Positions 26,594 through 35,660 are shown, numbered from the stretch's first letter. The stretch is DNA of 39,897 bases from Flavobacterium anhuiense (GCF_004151235.1 NZ_JUIV01000029.1:1-39897), one strand, 5' to 3'. Program-made: numbers and translations. Notes: a model not told the origin generated them from the letters alone.

Positions 26594-26636
26594 TAATTTG
26601 TTAGTTTTTTGAGAACTATGTTTTTTGAAGTAGTTA

Positions 26637-26671
26637 AAAGGGAGTTTGACTATAGGTCGAACTCCTTTCTT
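26637..26671 (+). terminator. Stem-loop after susD
   Basis: AAGGGAGTTTGAC pairs with GTCGAACTCCTTT, with G-U pairs, around a 5-nt loop. The following sequence CTTAACT is a poor T tract, so it may be a partial terminator or an mRNA-stabilising end that lets some transcription reach the downstream enzymes. Confidence 0.55.
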
Positions 26672-26693
26672 AACTAAAAAGTAAAGAGTAGAA

Positions 26694-27632
26694 ATGCGAA
26701 AGTTTAAATTAATCTTAGTGTTGTTTTTTAATGTAATTGTAATGCAAAGCCAGCAGTACAAGGTCGACACGTCATATACCATTAAAAGCACTTATGCTAA
26801 ATTAATTAAGAAATATCCGTTTATCACGATTCCAGAAATAAAGATAAACCCAGACGTTGAAGAAACATTCGATTTGGTTTACAATCAAGAACAAGATCGC
26901 GTTCTGCATTTTGATGCTTTTGTTAATACCAAAAAGAAAAAAAATCCTGCCGTAATTATGATTCATGGCGGAGGATGGAGATCGGGGAATAAAAATCAGA
27001 TGCAGTTTTTAGGTGCAGCAATTGCAGCAAAGGGCTATTCTTGTTTTGCTATCGAATACCGATTATCACTAGAAGCAAAATACCCGACAGGAGTTATTGA
27101 TGTAAAGAATGCTATAAAATTTATCAAAGACAATGCGGCGAAATTTAATGTAGATCCAAACAAAATTGCGGTTTTAGGCTGTTCTTCGGGAGGGCAAATG
27201 GCAGCTTTGATTGGTACAACAAATACGAATTCGCTTTTTGAAGATAAAAATTTTAAAAGCCGTTCATCTTCAAAAGTTCATGCGATAATTGATGTAGACG
27301 GTGTTTTGGCATTCAAACATCCAGAATCGTCAGAGGGAGATATGGCAGCATTTTGGTTGGGAGGAAAATCGGATGAGATTCCTGAAAATTGGAAAAATGC
27401 TTCAGCACTGAGCCATACGGACAAAAATACGCCGCCGATATTATATATCTGCAGCAGCATTCCGAGATTTCATGCAGGAAGAGACAATATGATTCAGATT
27501 TTGAACCAATATAAAATCTATAATGAAGTGCAGACCATTCCAGATTCGCCACATTCATTTTGGTTTTATGACCCTTGGTTTACACAGACAATCTCGTACA
27601 GCGTACGATTTTTAGATAAAATTTTTAAATAA
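26694..27632 (+). CDS. Secreted alpha/beta-hydrolase, candidate pectin esterase
   Basis: This 312-residue protein has a signal peptide (cleavage near MQSQQ), an oxyanion motif MIHGGGW, the nucleophile elbow G162-C-S164-S-G166 and a C-terminal catalytic histidine in SPHSFWFYDPW. It has the BD-FAE/esterase layout and resembles the esterase at 7240-8178 only at the motif level. Its place between susD and the DUF4861 gene makes removal of acetyl or methyl esters from pectin fragments the most likely job. The exact ester is unknown. It lies 12 bp before the DUF4861 gene, so the two are co-transcribed. Confidence 0.75.
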   Translation: MRKFKLILVLFFNVIVMQSQQYKVDTSYTIKSTYAKLIKKYPFITIPEIKINPDVEETFDLVYNQEQDRVLHFDAFVNTKKKKNPAVIMIHGGGWRSGNKNQMQFLGAAIAAKGYSCFAIEYRLSLEAKYPTGVIDVKNAIKFIKDNAAKFNVDPNKIAVLGCSSGGQMAALIGTTNTNSLFEDKNFKSRSSSKVHAIIDVDGVLAFKHPESSEGDMAAFWLGGKSDEIPENWKNASALSHTDKNTPPILYICSSIPRFHAGRDNMIQILNQYKIYNEVQTIPDSPHSFWFYDPWFTQTISYSVRFLDKIFK

Positions 27633-27644
27633 TTTAGAATACAA

Positions 27645-28610
27645 ATGAAAGCAAAAATTACCACAGCAGTTTTATTTTTCGCGGGGTTAACAGCCATAAA
27701 TGCGCAGAAATATGATATCAAAACCAATAAAACGTATGCCGAAATATCTGCAAAAACAGATGGAAAATGGGAAGGAAGAAAGTACAAAGACGGTACGGTG
27801 TTTAAAAATGTGGACCGATTAAAGTTGGCTCCAGAGCATACTGACCATTCTTTTGACATTCGTTATGAAGGGCCAGGCTGGGAAAACAACAGAATTGGAT
27901 ACCGTTTGTATTTAGATTGGAGAAATGCTATTGATATCTTCGGAAAAAAGACATCAGAAAATATTCTTCCAATTGTTGGTCAAGATGGTTTCGATTCTTA
28001 TCACAATATGAGCGATTGGGGAGCAGATATTTTAAAAGCAGGAAAAGGAATCGGAATTGGTTCTATTGACCGTTATTTAAACAATGAAAAATTGCACTTC
28101 CGTGAAGTAGATTCAACCATTGCGACAGTGGCCAATAAGTCGAACGAATCTACAGTAAAAATAAATTACTATGGATGGAAAACAGCTTCAGACAAAATCG
28201 ATTTTGTTTCAGAATTGACTATTAAACCAGATCAATTATATACGCAGCATACCATTAAAGCATCACAAGCAATCAAAGGAATTTGTACTGGAATCGTAAA
28301 ACAAAAAACGGCCGAATTGCTTAAGAAAGAAAGCAAAAATAAAAAATGGGCGTATCTCGCAACTTACGGAGAACAATCTTTAGTTCCAGATAAATTAGGA
28401 ATGGCAATTTTTTATGAAATTAGTACTATCGAAAACATAGCAGATACAGACTTGGATTATCTTTTGGTTTTTAAACCAACTACAAAAGCGGTGACTTTTT
28501 ACCTTCTAGGTGCTTGGGAACAAGAGGTAAACGGAATCAAAACAAAAGAAGAATTTGCTCAATATTTAGATAAACAATTAGAAGTGCTAAATAAAAAAAG
28601 CAAAATGTAA
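27645..28610 (+). CDS. DUF4861 secreted protein
   Basis: This 321-residue protein has an N-terminal signal peptide (cleavage near INAQ) and no membrane anchor, so it is probably periplasmic or surface. I recognise it as DUF4861, a family often found in pectin and rhamnogalacturonan loci. Visible features are the YEGPGWENNRIGYRLYLDWRN block and aromatic-rich segments (HNMSDWGADIL, NYYGWKTASDK), which look like carbohydrate-binding or catalytic beta-sheet surfaces. No classic catalytic signature is recognised. It starts 12 bp after the esterase gene. Function is unknown; a role on pectic oligomers is inference. Confidence 0.75.
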   Translation: MKAKITTAVLFFAGLTAINAQKYDIKTNKTYAEISAKTDGKWEGRKYKDGTVFKNVDRLKLAPEHTDHSFDIRYEGPGWENNRIGYRLYLDWRNAIDIFGKKTSENILPIVGQDGFDSYHNMSDWGADILKAGKGIGIGSIDRYLNNEKLHFREVDSTIATVANKSNESTVKINYYGWKTASDKIDFVSELTIKPDQLYTQHTIKASQAIKGICTGIVKQKTAELLKKESKNKKWAYLATYGEQSLVPDKLGMAIFYEISTIENIADTDLDYLLVFKPTTKAVTFYLLGAWEQEVNGIKTKEEFAQYLDKQLEVLNKKSKM

Positions 28611-28616
28611 AATTGT

Positions 28617-28886
28617 TTTTTGCCACAGATTACAGGATTAAAGAGATTAAAAAAATCTGCTGGATCTGCTAAATCTGCGTGAGAATAATTTTAACACATA
28701 GAAACATAGAATTTATTGTATTTTAAAAAAGTATCAAAAGAAGCTCGCTTCTTACATAAAGCATACTATGTTTTTTATTGTAAGTGAAACACCTTTTATT
28801 AAGTTTTCTAAACTATGAGTCTATGTGTTTAAAAAAAAAAACAGCCAAAGAATAATCCAAATAATCCATTAATCTGTGGCTAAAAA
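28617..28886. repeat. Nested inverted-repeat element, containing copy 2 of the 145-bp repeat
   Basis: The outer arms TTTGCCACAGATTA (about 28619-28632) and TAATCTGTGGCTAAA (about 28869-28884) are inverted. Inside them lies a copy of the repeat seen at 14356-14499, here at 28689-28834, with ends TTTTAACACATAGAAACATAG and CTATGTGTTTAAAA. An AAATCTGCGTGA arm of another family is at 28671-28682. The whole gap between the DUF4861 and first GH105 genes is thus made of repeats. Confidence 0.7.
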
Positions 28887-28893
28887 AATAAAT

Positions 28894-30093
28894 ATGATGT
28901 ATAAAAAAACAGTTCTACTATTATTTCTGCTTTTCAATGTTTTTGCAATGGCACAAAATCAGACTGAGGCATCAGACAATGTAATTCCGTACGATTTAAA
29001 ATGGTCAGAACGAACAGCACTTTCTATTTTAAACAAGTATCCGAATGCATGGCAGCTAGACGGAAATGATAAACCAAAATGGGATTATAAAATGGGTTTT
29101 GTATTGTCTGGTTTTGAAAAATTATATCAGAAGACCAACAATAAAAAATACCTGAATTATATTCAAGAGTATGTTGATGGAATGATTGACAGTACAGGAA
29201 ACATTAAAAAATATGATGTTAAAGAATACAATATCGATTGTTTGAATCCAGGGAAACTGCTGTTTAATTTATATGATGTTACAAAAGATTCGCGCTATCT
29301 GCAGATTATCGGAAAACTGAGAAATCAGTTGGAAAGCCAACCGAGAACAGCAAGCGGAGGATTCTGGCACAAACAGATTTATCCAAACCAAATGTGGATT
29401 GACGGTTTGTATATGGCAGAACCTTTTTATGCGCAGTTTACCGTTAAGTACGAAAAAGGAAAAAGCTTAGACGATATCGCCAAACAGTTTGAATTGGTTC
29501 AAAAACATATTGTAGATCCAAAAACAGGATTGGTTTATCAAGCTTGGGATGAAAGTAAAGAGATCGCTTGGGCAGATAAACAGACAGGAACTTCGCCAAC
29601 TATTTGGGGAAGAGGAATTGGCTGGTACATGGTAGCGTTGGTTGAAACGTTAGATTATTTCCCAAAATCGCATCCAAAATATAAAGTTTTGGTAGGGTAC
29701 TTGAATGAGATTTCAAAAAATGTGAATCAGTTTAAAAGTGAAAATGGGTTATGGTATCAAGTTGCTGATAAACCAGAATTGTACGGGAATTATGTAGAAC
29801 CATCAGCTTCTGGAATGATTATTTATGCTTTTGCAAAAGGAGCAAATAAAGGCTATTTGGCGTCAAGCTATAAAACAACTGCTAAAAAATCATTTGGCAG
29901 TTTTGTAAAAGAATTTGTGAAAGTAGATAAAAAAGGAGAAGTCAATGTCTTGAATGTTTCATCAAATGTAGGTTTGGGCGGAAAACCATTCCGTGACGGA
30001 ACAAACAATTATTATCTGTCTTCCAAAACAAAAGAAAATGGTGCAATTGGCCTAGGAGCATTTTTATTAGCATCGATTGAATTAGAAAAATAG
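28894..30093 (+). CDS. GH105 unsaturated rhamnogalacturonyl/galacturonyl hydrolase, copy A
   Basis: This 399-residue enzyme has a signal peptide (MMYKKTVLLLFLLFNVFAMAQ) and the alpha/alpha-barrel of family 105. The catalytic aspartate is D170 in MWIDGLYM, matching the essential Asp of YteR-type enzymes. The SGGFWHKQIYP and GRGIGWYMVALVETLDY segments are typical. It hydrates and releases the unsaturated uronic acid left by lyases. The C-terminal block reads NVGLGGKPFRDGTNNYY, lacking the CCQVAGLGG form found in copy B. An in-frame GTG at 28876 was rejected because it lies within a dispersed repeat and would put charged residues before the signal. Confidence 0.88.
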   Translation: MMYKKTVLLLFLLFNVFAMAQNQTEASDNVIPYDLKWSERTALSILNKYPNAWQLDGNDKPKWDYKMGFVLSGFEKLYQKTNNKKYLNYIQEYVDGMIDSTGNIKKYDVKEYNIDCLNPGKLLFNLYDVTKDSRYLQIIGKLRNQLESQPRTASGGFWHKQIYPNQMWIDGLYMAEPFYAQFTVKYEKGKSLDDIAKQFELVQKHIVDPKTGLVYQAWDESKEIAWADKQTGTSPTIWGRGIGWYMVALVETLDYFPKSHPKYKVLVGYLNEISKNVNQFKSENGLWYQVADKPELYGNYVEPSASGMIIYAFAKGANKGYLASSYKTTAKKSFGSFVKEFVKVDKKGEVNVLNVSSNVGLGGKPFRDGTNNYYLSSKTKENGAIGLGAFLLASIELEK

Positions 30094-30115
30094 TTGAATT
30101 TAAATATATGTTGAA

Positions 30116-31339
30116 ATGAAAAATAGTAGAAAGCACAATTACTTCATGTCGGCTCTGATGGTCTTTGTTATGACTATTACGAGTTGTAAAGTAACCTCAC
30201 AGGAACCTGCAAAAGATATCGTGATTGGAAAAAATGCGAAATGGTCTGATAAAATGGCTTTGACCTTGATGAAACGCCATCCAGAATCGTATATGATTGA
30301 CGATGCTAAAAAGCCAAAATGGGATTACGTTCATGCTTTAGTGCTGCATTCAATAGAAGAATTGTACAAGAAAAATCCTGATGCGAGATACAAAAATTAC
30401 GTAAGAAGTTATGTGGATCAGTTTGTGCAAACAGACGGAAGCATTACTACGTATGAGTTTGATAAATACAATATTGATTTAGTATTGCCAGGACGTCTTC
30501 TTTTTGATGTATATGAAACTTCAAAAGATGAAAAATATTTAAAAGCATTACAGCTAATTCGCAAACAGCTTGCAGAACAGCCAAGAACTCAAAGCGGCGG
30601 ATTCTGGCACAAACAAATCTATCCATACCAAATGTGGTTAGATGGTTTGTATATGGGAGAGCCATTCTATGCAGAATACACAGCCAATTTTGAAAATGGG
30701 AAAAGCTTTGACGATATCGCAAAACAATTTGAAGTAATTCAGCTTAAAGCTACAGATCCAAAAACGGGATTATTGTACCACGGTTGGGATGAAAGCAAAC
30801 AAATGCCTTGGGCAAATAAAGAAACAGGAAACTCTCCAAATTTTTGGTCTAGATCTTTAGGCTGGTACGTAATGGCTTTGGTTGATGTTTTAGATTATAT
30901 GCCAAAAGACCATCCAAAAAGAAAAGACTTGATCAAATATTTAAACAATGCTTCTGAAGCGATTCTTAAATTTCAAGATAGCAAATCAGGTTTGTGGTAT
31001 CAGGTTACAGACAAAGGTGGTCAAAAAGATAACTATTTAGAAGCTTCTGGTTCGGCTATGTTTGCTTACGCATATGCAAAAGGAGTAAACAAAGGCTATT
31101 TGCCAGCTAAATTTAAAAAAGCAGCCAACAAAGCTTTTGACGGATTAACGACAGTTTTAATCAAAAAAGTAGACGAAGACGGCGGAATCACTTTAACCAA
31201 CTGCTGTCAAGTGGCAGGTTTAGGAGGAAATCCTTACCGTGACGGTTCTTACGAATATTACGTAAACGAAAGAAAAAAAGACAACGATCCTAAAGCAACA
31301 GGGCCTTTTATTTTGGCTGCTATTGAGTTGAACAGATAA
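30116..31339 (+). CDS. GH105 unsaturated rhamnogalacturonyl/galacturonyl hydrolase, copy B (lipoprotein)
   Basis: This 407-residue paralogue of the preceding enzyme looks about half identical by eye and starts 22 bp after it. It has a lipoprotein signal (MTITSC at about residues 18-23), so it is membrane-anchored where copy A looks soluble. The catalytic aspartate is D176 in MWLDGLYM, and the conserved CCQVAGLGGNPYRDGSYEYY block is intact. The pair probably divides the work between substrates or compartments, for example unsaturated galacturonate from homogalacturonan and from rhamnogalacturonan. The specific substrates cannot be read from sequence. Confidence 0.88.
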   Translation: MKNSRKHNYFMSALMVFVMTITSCKVTSQEPAKDIVIGKNAKWSDKMALTLMKRHPESYMIDDAKKPKWDYVHALVLHSIEELYKKNPDARYKNYVRSYVDQFVQTDGSITTYEFDKYNIDLVLPGRLLFDVYETSKDEKYLKALQLIRKQLAEQPRTQSGGFWHKQIYPYQMWLDGLYMGEPFYAEYTANFENGKSFDDIAKQFEVIQLKATDPKTGLLYHGWDESKQMPWANKETGNSPNFWSRSLGWYVMALVDVLDYMPKDHPKRKDLIKYLNNASEAILKFQDSKSGLWYQVTDKGGQKDNYLEASGSAMFAYAYAKGVNKGYLPAKFKKAANKAFDGLTTVLIKKVDEDGGITLTNCCQVAGLGGNPYRDGSYEYYVNERKKDNDPKATGPFILAAIELNR

Positions 31340-31340
31340 T

Positions 31341-31440
31341 TGAAAATTGATAATTGATAATTGATAATTGTCAATTGTTAATTATCAATTGCAATGCCTT
31401 GCCTTGCTGAACGGAGTCGAAGCATCGCAAAGTAACTCCT
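31341..31440. repeat. AT-rich direct and inverted repeats after GH105 copy B
   Basis: TTGATAATTG-type units repeat about three times and are followed by the inverse TGTTAATTATCAATTG, which can fold into a long AU hairpin. A more GC-rich TGCTGAACGGAGTCGAAGCA palindrome follows at about 31406-31425. These are typical gap repeats; no gene is present. Confidence 0.55.
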
Positions 31441-31462
31441 CAAAGAAAAGCAAATTTAGAAC

Positions 31463-31487
31463 CCGACAGGTTTTTAGAACCTGTCGG
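31463..31487 (+). terminator. Hairpin before the GH43 gene
   Basis: CCGACAGG and CCTGTCGG form a perfect 8-bp stem around TTTTTAGAA. The following CTTTAAATAAAAA is a weak T tract. It may terminate the GH105 transcript or be a dispersed palindrome. Confidence 0.5.
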
Positions 31488-31514
31488 CTTTAAATAAAAA
31501 AAGTATAGTTAAAA

Positions 31515-33104
31515 ATGAAAAACATAAAAATCATCCTATTCCTTTTCTGCATTATTCCTTTTCAAAAGAATACAGCACAAGTCTGGACGCCAGATAACGG
31601 AGACGGAACCTACACCAATCCTGTTATTCATGCTGATTATTCAGATCCGGATGTTGTTCGCGTAGGCGATGATTATTATATGACAGCTTCATCTTTTAAC
31701 TGTATTCCGGGCTTGCCAATTTTACATTCAAAAGACTTGGTAAATTGGAAAATTATTGGGCATGCTTTGGTAAAACAGCCACCGTTTGAAACGTACGATA
31801 GCGTACAGCACGGAAACGGAGTTTGGGCGCCAAGCATTACCTTTCATAAAAATGAATTTTACATTTATTACCCAGATCCCGATTTCGGAATCTATATGAT
31901 AAAAGCCAAAAAAGCAGAAGGGCCTTGGTCTGAACCGCTTTTGGTTAAAGCAGGAAAAGGATTGATCGATCCTAGTCCGCTTTGGGATACAGACGGAAAA
32001 GCGTATCTGACTCATGCCTTTGCAGGAAGCCGAGCGCAAATTAAAAGTTTGTTAGTGGTTTGCACCATGAATCCAGAAGGAACCGTTGTGAATAATGACG
32101 AAGTAATGGTGATTGACGGACATAAAGGCGAAGAAACTATTGAAGGCCCAAAATTTTACAAGCGAAATGGATATTATTACATTTTTGCTCCCGCAGGTGG
32201 CGTTCCAACAGGATGGCAGACAGTTTTAAGATCGAAAAATGTTTTCGGACCTTATGAAAAAAGGAAAGTTCTAGAACAAGGTTCGACCGCAATAAATGGT
32301 CCGCATCAAGGTGCTTGGGTTACGACACAGACAGGAGAAGACTGGTTTTTCCATTTTCAAGATAAAGGCGCTTACGGACGAATTGTGCATCTACAGCCAA
32401 TGAAGTGGGTAAACGACTGGCCAGTTATGGGAGAAGATTTTGATAAAAACGGAATTGGTGAACCCGTAACCACTTATAGAAAGCCAAATGTTGGCAAAAA
32501 ATATCAGATAGAAGTTCCGGCAACTTCAGATGAATTTAACGAACCTAAACTGGGATTGCAATGGCAATGGCAGGCCAACAAACAAACCAATTTCGGATTT
32601 CCGACAAGTTTAGGATATCTGAATCTGTTTTGCAACACGACAACTTCAAACATTTTTAATGCGCCAAATTTATTATTGCAAAAATTTCCAGCAGAAGAAT
32701 TTACCGCTACAGCAAAACTGACTTTTAATTCTAGACTTAAAGGCGAATCAACAGGTTTGATTGTAATGGGATTAGATTACAGTTTTCTGTGTTTTAAAAA
32801 TGTTGATGGAAAACTATACTTGAATCAGAAAACGGGAACTTTTGACAAAACGGTTTCAGAAACAGGAACAAAACCAATTTTTATAGAAAACAATACGATT
32901 TATCTAAGAGTTCAAATTAAGAAAGACGGAATGTGCAGTTTCTTTTACAGCCTAGACGATAAAAATTATCAGTCTATCGGAAATGATTTCAAATCTAGAG
33001 AAGGAAAATGGATTGGCGCCAAAGTCGGACTTTTTGCTTTAGGCGAAGAAATAAAAAATGATTCTGGAAATGTTGAAATAGATTGGTTTCGAATCACAAA
33101 ATAA
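31515..33104 (+). CDS. GH43 family glycosidase with C-terminal beta-sandwich domain
   Basis: This 529-residue protein has a signal peptide (cleavage near NTAQ) and an N-terminal five-bladed beta-propeller of family 43 at about 30-320. The catalytic base is probably D44 in YSDPDVVRVGDDYYM, the pKa-setting Asp lies in LIDPSPLWDTDGKAYL and the general acid is E210 in EGPKFYKRNGYYYIF. Residues about 335-529 form a concanavalin-like beta-xylosidase C-terminal domain. GH43 enzymes remove arabinose or xylose, so here it likely trims arabinan or xylogalacturonan side chains. The subfamily cannot be fixed without comparison. It is the only side-chain glycosidase of the locus. Confidence 0.87.
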   Translation: MKNIKIILFLFCIIPFQKNTAQVWTPDNGDGTYTNPVIHADYSDPDVVRVGDDYYMTASSFNCIPGLPILHSKDLVNWKIIGHALVKQPPFETYDSVQHGNGVWAPSITFHKNEFYIYYPDPDFGIYMIKAKKAEGPWSEPLLVKAGKGLIDPSPLWDTDGKAYLTHAFAGSRAQIKSLLVVCTMNPEGTVVNNDEVMVIDGHKGEETIEGPKFYKRNGYYYIFAPAGGVPTGWQTVLRSKNVFGPYEKRKVLEQGSTAINGPHQGAWVTTQTGEDWFFHFQDKGAYGRIVHLQPMKWVNDWPVMGEDFDKNGIGEPVTTYRKPNVGKKYQIEVPATSDEFNEPKLGLQWQWQANKQTNFGFPTSLGYLNLFCNTTTSNIFNAPNLLLQKFPAEEFTATAKLTFNSRLKGESTGLIVMGLDYSFLCFKNVDGKLYLNQKTGTFDKTVSETGTKPIFIENNTIYLRVQIKKDGMCSFFYSLDDKNYQSIGNDFKSREGKWIGAKVGLFALGEEIKNDSGNVEIDWFRITK

Positions 33105-33349
33105 AAAAAGTGCAAAAAAGGAAGAAAAAGGTGAATTTTTTATTTTTTTTCAAAAAAACGGCTTTCATGATTTGATTCTGCTGAACGAAAATTAAAAAGC
33201 AATATCAAAACACATTTCATAAGAAAAAGATTTCTTAAATGTATATTTAAATGATTTTTCTTATAATTAAATTGAAAATGAACTTAATTTTTCACTTTTT
33301 AGAAGATAAAATAGTTCCTTACAACAAAGCATTAAAAAACGATTAAAAG

Positions 33350-35344
33350 ATGCAATTAAAAAAAACAGCTTTAATGCTTATTCTATTTTTAAGCATTGGA
33401 ATTCATGCTCAAACCACTTACAAAAGATGGCCTGACATTATTCGTAAGAGTGATGCCGCTTGGTTTGCTTCGGCGGAAGCCAAAAAAATAGCCGAAAATG
33501 TATTGCTCTACCAAAGAGACATTGGAGGCTGGCCAAAGAATATTCAAATGCAGGATGAACTGACCGAAAAGCAGAAAAAGGATTTAATTGTACTCAAAAA
33601 AACGGCCGTAGAAACGACAACAGACAACGGAGCAACTTGTCAGGAAATGCTTTTTATGTCTAGAATGTACTCGCAGGTAAAAGACGAACGTTACAGAGAA
33701 TCTTTCTTAAAAGGCTTAAATTATCTGCTTGAAGCGCAATATGCAAATGGAGGCTGGCCACAGTTTTATCCGTTAAAAAAAGGCTATTATACGCACATTA
33801 CTTATAATGACGATTCTATGGTTAATATTATGAATGTCATAAAAGCCGTAGCAGACGAATCGGATTATTACAGTATTAAACCATCAAAAGAAGTTGTAGA
33901 AAAATGCAGAAAAGCTTTTGATAAAGGAATCGATTGCATCTTAAAAACACAATACAAACAAAACGGAGTTTTAACGGCATGGTGCGCACAGCATGACGAA
34001 GTTACATTGGCTCTCGCAAATGCTAGAGCTTTTGAGTTGGCTTCGTTAAGCGGTTACGAATCGGCAAAAATAGTATTGCTTTTAATGTCGATTCACAAGC
34101 CTTCAAGAGAAATTGTAACAGCCGTAAAAAGTGCTGTGGAGTGGTTCGAAAAAACAAAAATCACCAATTTAGAAGAAAAAAGAGTCTTAAATGACGCTGG
34201 AAAAATTGTAGACAAAAAAATGATTCCAACCGTAAATGCAAAACCGATCTGGGCAAGATTTATGGATTTGGAAACTAATGAACCTTTCTTTTGTGACCGC
34301 GACGGAATCAAGAAAAAATCATTGGATCAAATAGGATCAGAAAGAAGAAATGGCTATTCTTGGTATTCAGACGCACCGCAAGAGGCATTGAAAAAATTTC
34401 CAGATTGGGCAGTTAAAAATGGCACCAAAGTAGGCGCTTCAGAAAAGAAAAATGTAAACTATATTACCGTAGCGCAAGACGGATCTGGAGATTATACCAA
34501 AATTCAGGATGCGGTTTATGCAACGCCAGCTTTTCCGTATGAAAAAGTGACAATCTTTGTAAAAAACGGAACGTATAACGAGAAAGTCCGAATCCCAGAA
34601 TGGAATACCAACGTTGTTTTGCAAGGCGAAAGCAAAGAAAACACCATCATTACCTTTGATGATAATTTTTCGAAAATTGCACTGGGAAGAAACAGCACCT
34701 TTTATACGTACACACTTTTGGTTGAAGGAGACGATTTTTCGGCATCAAACCTAACCATTAAAAATACCTCAGGAGAACGCGGACAGGCTATAGCATTGTC
34801 GGTTACGGCAAATCGCGCCAAAATAACAAACTGTAATCTTTTAGGTAATCAAGACACTTTATACTTATCAGGAAAAGAGGCCAAACAATATTTTAAAGAC
34901 TGTTATATCGAAGGCACAACCGATTTTATTTTTGGAGGCGCAACAGTTTTGTTTGAAAACTGCACTATTCACAGCATCAAAAGTTCGTATATCACAGCTG
35001 CTTCAACTCCAAAAGGAACGCCGTTTGGATTCGTTTTTAAGAATTGTAAACTCACAGCAAATCCAGAAGCAAAAGACGTTTATTTAGGAAGACCATGGCG
35101 TATTTATGCCAAAACGGTTTTTATTAATTGCGAAATGGGCGCACAAATTAAACCAGAGGGCTGGGAAAACTGGTCGAAACCTGAAGCAGAAAAAAACGCC
35201 TTTTATGCCGAATACAATTGCACAGGCGAAGGATTTCAGCCGTCAAAAAGAGTAAAATGGTCACATCAGCTTTCAAAGAAAGAAGCGGCACAATATTCTA
35301 TTGAGAACATTCTTAAGGATAAGGCTGGAACATGGTATTTTTAG
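33350..35344 (+). CDS. Bifunctional pectate lyase (PL10) - pectin methylesterase (CE8)
   Basis: This 664-residue secreted fusion has a signal peptide ending GIHAQ. The N-terminal module (about 22-345) is a family 10 pectate lyase with GGWPQFYP (134-141), YNDDSM and R303 in ARFMDL, the Arg context expected for the catalytic base. The C-terminal module (about 363-664) is a family 8 pectin methylesterase with Q479 (GQAIAL), Q501-D502 (QDTL), D525 (DFIFG), R581 and W583 (LGRPW), so the full catalytic set is present. The esterase would expose free galacturonate for the lyase, which needs de-esterified substrate, and the lyase would supply unsaturated ends for GH105 and KduI. A 245-bp AT-rich gap precedes it without a clear promoter. 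Confidence 0.92.
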   Translation: MQLKKTALMLILFLSIGIHAQTTYKRWPDIIRKSDAAWFASAEAKKIAENVLLYQRDIGGWPKNIQMQDELTEKQKKDLIVLKKTAVETTTDNGATCQEMLFMSRMYSQVKDERYRESFLKGLNYLLEAQYANGGWPQFYPLKKGYYTHITYNDDSMVNIMNVIKAVADESDYYSIKPSKEVVEKCRKAFDKGIDCILKTQYKQNGVLTAWCAQHDEVTLALANARAFELASLSGYESAKIVLLLMSIHKPSREIVTAVKSAVEWFEKTKITNLEEKRVLNDAGKIVDKKMIPTVNAKPIWARFMDLETNEPFFCDRDGIKKKSLDQIGSERRNGYSWYSDAPQEALKKFPDWAVKNGTKVGASEKKNVNYITVAQDGSGDYTKIQDAVYATPAFPYEKVTIFVKNGTYNEKVRIPEWNTNVVLQGESKENTIITFDDNFSKIALGRNSTFYTYTLLVEGDDFSASNLTIKNTSGERGQAIALSVTANRAKITNCNLLGNQDTLYLSGKEAKQYFKDCYIEGTTDFIFGGATVLFENCTIHSIKSSYITAASTPKGTPFGFVFKNCKLTANPEAKDVYLGRPWRIYAKTVFINCEMGAQIKPEGWENWSKPEAEKNAFYAEYNCTGEGFQPSKRVKWSHQLSKKEAAQYSIENILKDKAGTWYF

Positions 35345-35394
35345 TATTCAGTCGCAGTCTCAGTTTACAGGACAAACTGCAATATTTTGCGGTT

Positions 35395-35660
35395 AATTTT
35401 TTAACGCAAAGCACACAAAGAATACGCAAAGAACACGAAGTTTTTGTAAAGGAGACAAAGGTTCAAAGGTTTTCCGTAGAGACGCACCGCAGTGCGTCTA
35501 CACAAAGAGAATCGACAAAGCTCTGTGCCCTTTGACAAAGTAAATAAAGAAAAAAACTTAGCGACCTCTGCGTAAATCATAGCGCACTTTGCGGTATAAA
35601 AAAAGAAAAAATAAATCTGCGCAGATCGGCTAAAATCAGCAAAATCTGCGTGAAACAAAA
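35395..35660. repeat. Gap filled with short dispersed repeats
   Basis: The 334-bp gap between the lyase-esterase and second GH28 genes holds several short repeat families and no gene. These are ACGCAAAG-type units at about 35403-35440, a GTAGAGACGCAC/GTGCGTCTAC hairpin at 35476-35501 with a 2-nt bulge, a TAGCGCACTTTGCGG unit near 35580, and AAATCTGCGTGAAAC at 35642-35655. Related copies lie at 16955, 28671 and 37051-37199. Confidence 0.65.

Noticed and set aside
28876..28893. GTG start for the first GH105 gene
   Set aside because: The GTG is part of the dispersed TAATCTGTGGC repeat; ATG 28894 begins directly with the signal peptide.
35332..35535. 67-codon frame after the lyase-esterase gene
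   Set aside because: It overlaps the end of the real gene and then runs through dispersed repeats; its translation follows the repeat sequence.
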